NCBI GenBank assembly: GCA_023415375.1
Contig: JAEZKW010000230.1
Span: 1-6,216 of the forward strand
Source: Bacillota bacterium
GTDB taxonomy: Bacteria; Bacillota; UBA4882; UBA8346
Reading direction: 5' to 3'
DNA: 6,216 nt
Shown here: piece after piece, positions 6,141 through 6,216 of the stretch
Position numbering within the stretch: the stretch's first letter is position 1
Layout: each line of letters opens with the position of its first letter
The notes under the pieces: model-generated
The model's database searches: none
Told to the model about the DNA's origin: nothing
Seen by the model: the letters and a program-made list of their open reading frames with translations, nothing else
Made by a program: the position numbers and the translations under genes

Positions 6141-6188
6141 CGGAGCCGGAGCCGTCGCGCACGCGCGCTCGTACACCGAATACCGGCT
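6141..6188. repeat. GC-rich block with inverted ends after the MFS gene
   Basis: agccgg (6144-6149) and ccggct (6183-6188) are inverted. Between them lies cgcgcacgcgcgc (6156-6168), 13 nt of strict alternating pyrimidine/purine. It shares the 9-mer cgcacgcgc with the hairpin at 1227-1235. It contrasts with its AT-rich surroundings. It could be a loose terminator stem or a copy of a small dispersed repeat. Nothing else is recognisable in 6113-6216. Confidence 0.4.
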
Positions 6189-6216
6189 ACTTTGGTTTAA
6201 AACATGGGATGATTTA

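Noticed and set aside
6195..6216. Possible start of another gene (ATG near 6204)
   Set aside because: No RBS precedes it and too few codons are available to judge.

Overview
The window reads as bacterial chromosome of moderate-to-low GC content. Genes are tightly spaced, ribosome-binding sites (RBS) are purine-rich, and two divergent genes both start with TTG. This style, together with an azlCD pair and an ABC1/AarF-family protein, fits a Gram-positive (Bacillota-like) anaerobe or environmental lineage. That assignment is an inference from style only, because no rRNA or marker gene is present.

Layout. (1) 1-225: 3' end of a glyoxalase I-like (VOC superfamily) gene, closed by an 18-bp perfect palindrome that spans its stop codon. 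(2) 226-469: intergenic stretch dominated by a cluster of cacgaag/cttcgtg heptamers that can fold into competing stems ahead of a T-tract. (3) 470-1588: azlC and azlD, the two subunits of a branched-chain amino acid exporter, separated by about 100 nt containing a strong GC-rich hairpin just before the azlD RBS. (4) 1696-3027: a membrane-anchored protein with a degenerate protein-kinase fold, one transmembrane helix and a small extracytoplasmic C-terminal domain that looks NTF2-like. An overlapping short frame with a better RBS lies at its 5' end. (5) 3031-4698, minus strand: a full-length ABC1/UbiB/AarF atypical kinase with all signature motifs and two C-terminal membrane helices, convergent with the pseudokinase with only 3 nt between the stop codons. 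(6) 4699-4789: a short divergent intergenic region with a 14-bp perfect palindrome, a candidate operator. (7) 4790-6112: a 12-TM-type major facilitator superfamily transporter of unknown substrate. (8) 6113-6216: non-coding tail with a GC-rich alternating purine/pyrimidine block.

Functionally, azlC and azlD form one transport unit. The other genes have no obvious shared pathway. The most unusual item is the pseudokinase-TM-ectodomain protein. It looks like a transmembrane sensor or scaffold whose catalytic Asp and metal-binding Asn appear to be replaced, and it sits end-to-end with an active-looking atypical kinase. Apart from the azl pair, I see no evidence of a multi-gene defence, mobile or biosynthetic system here.
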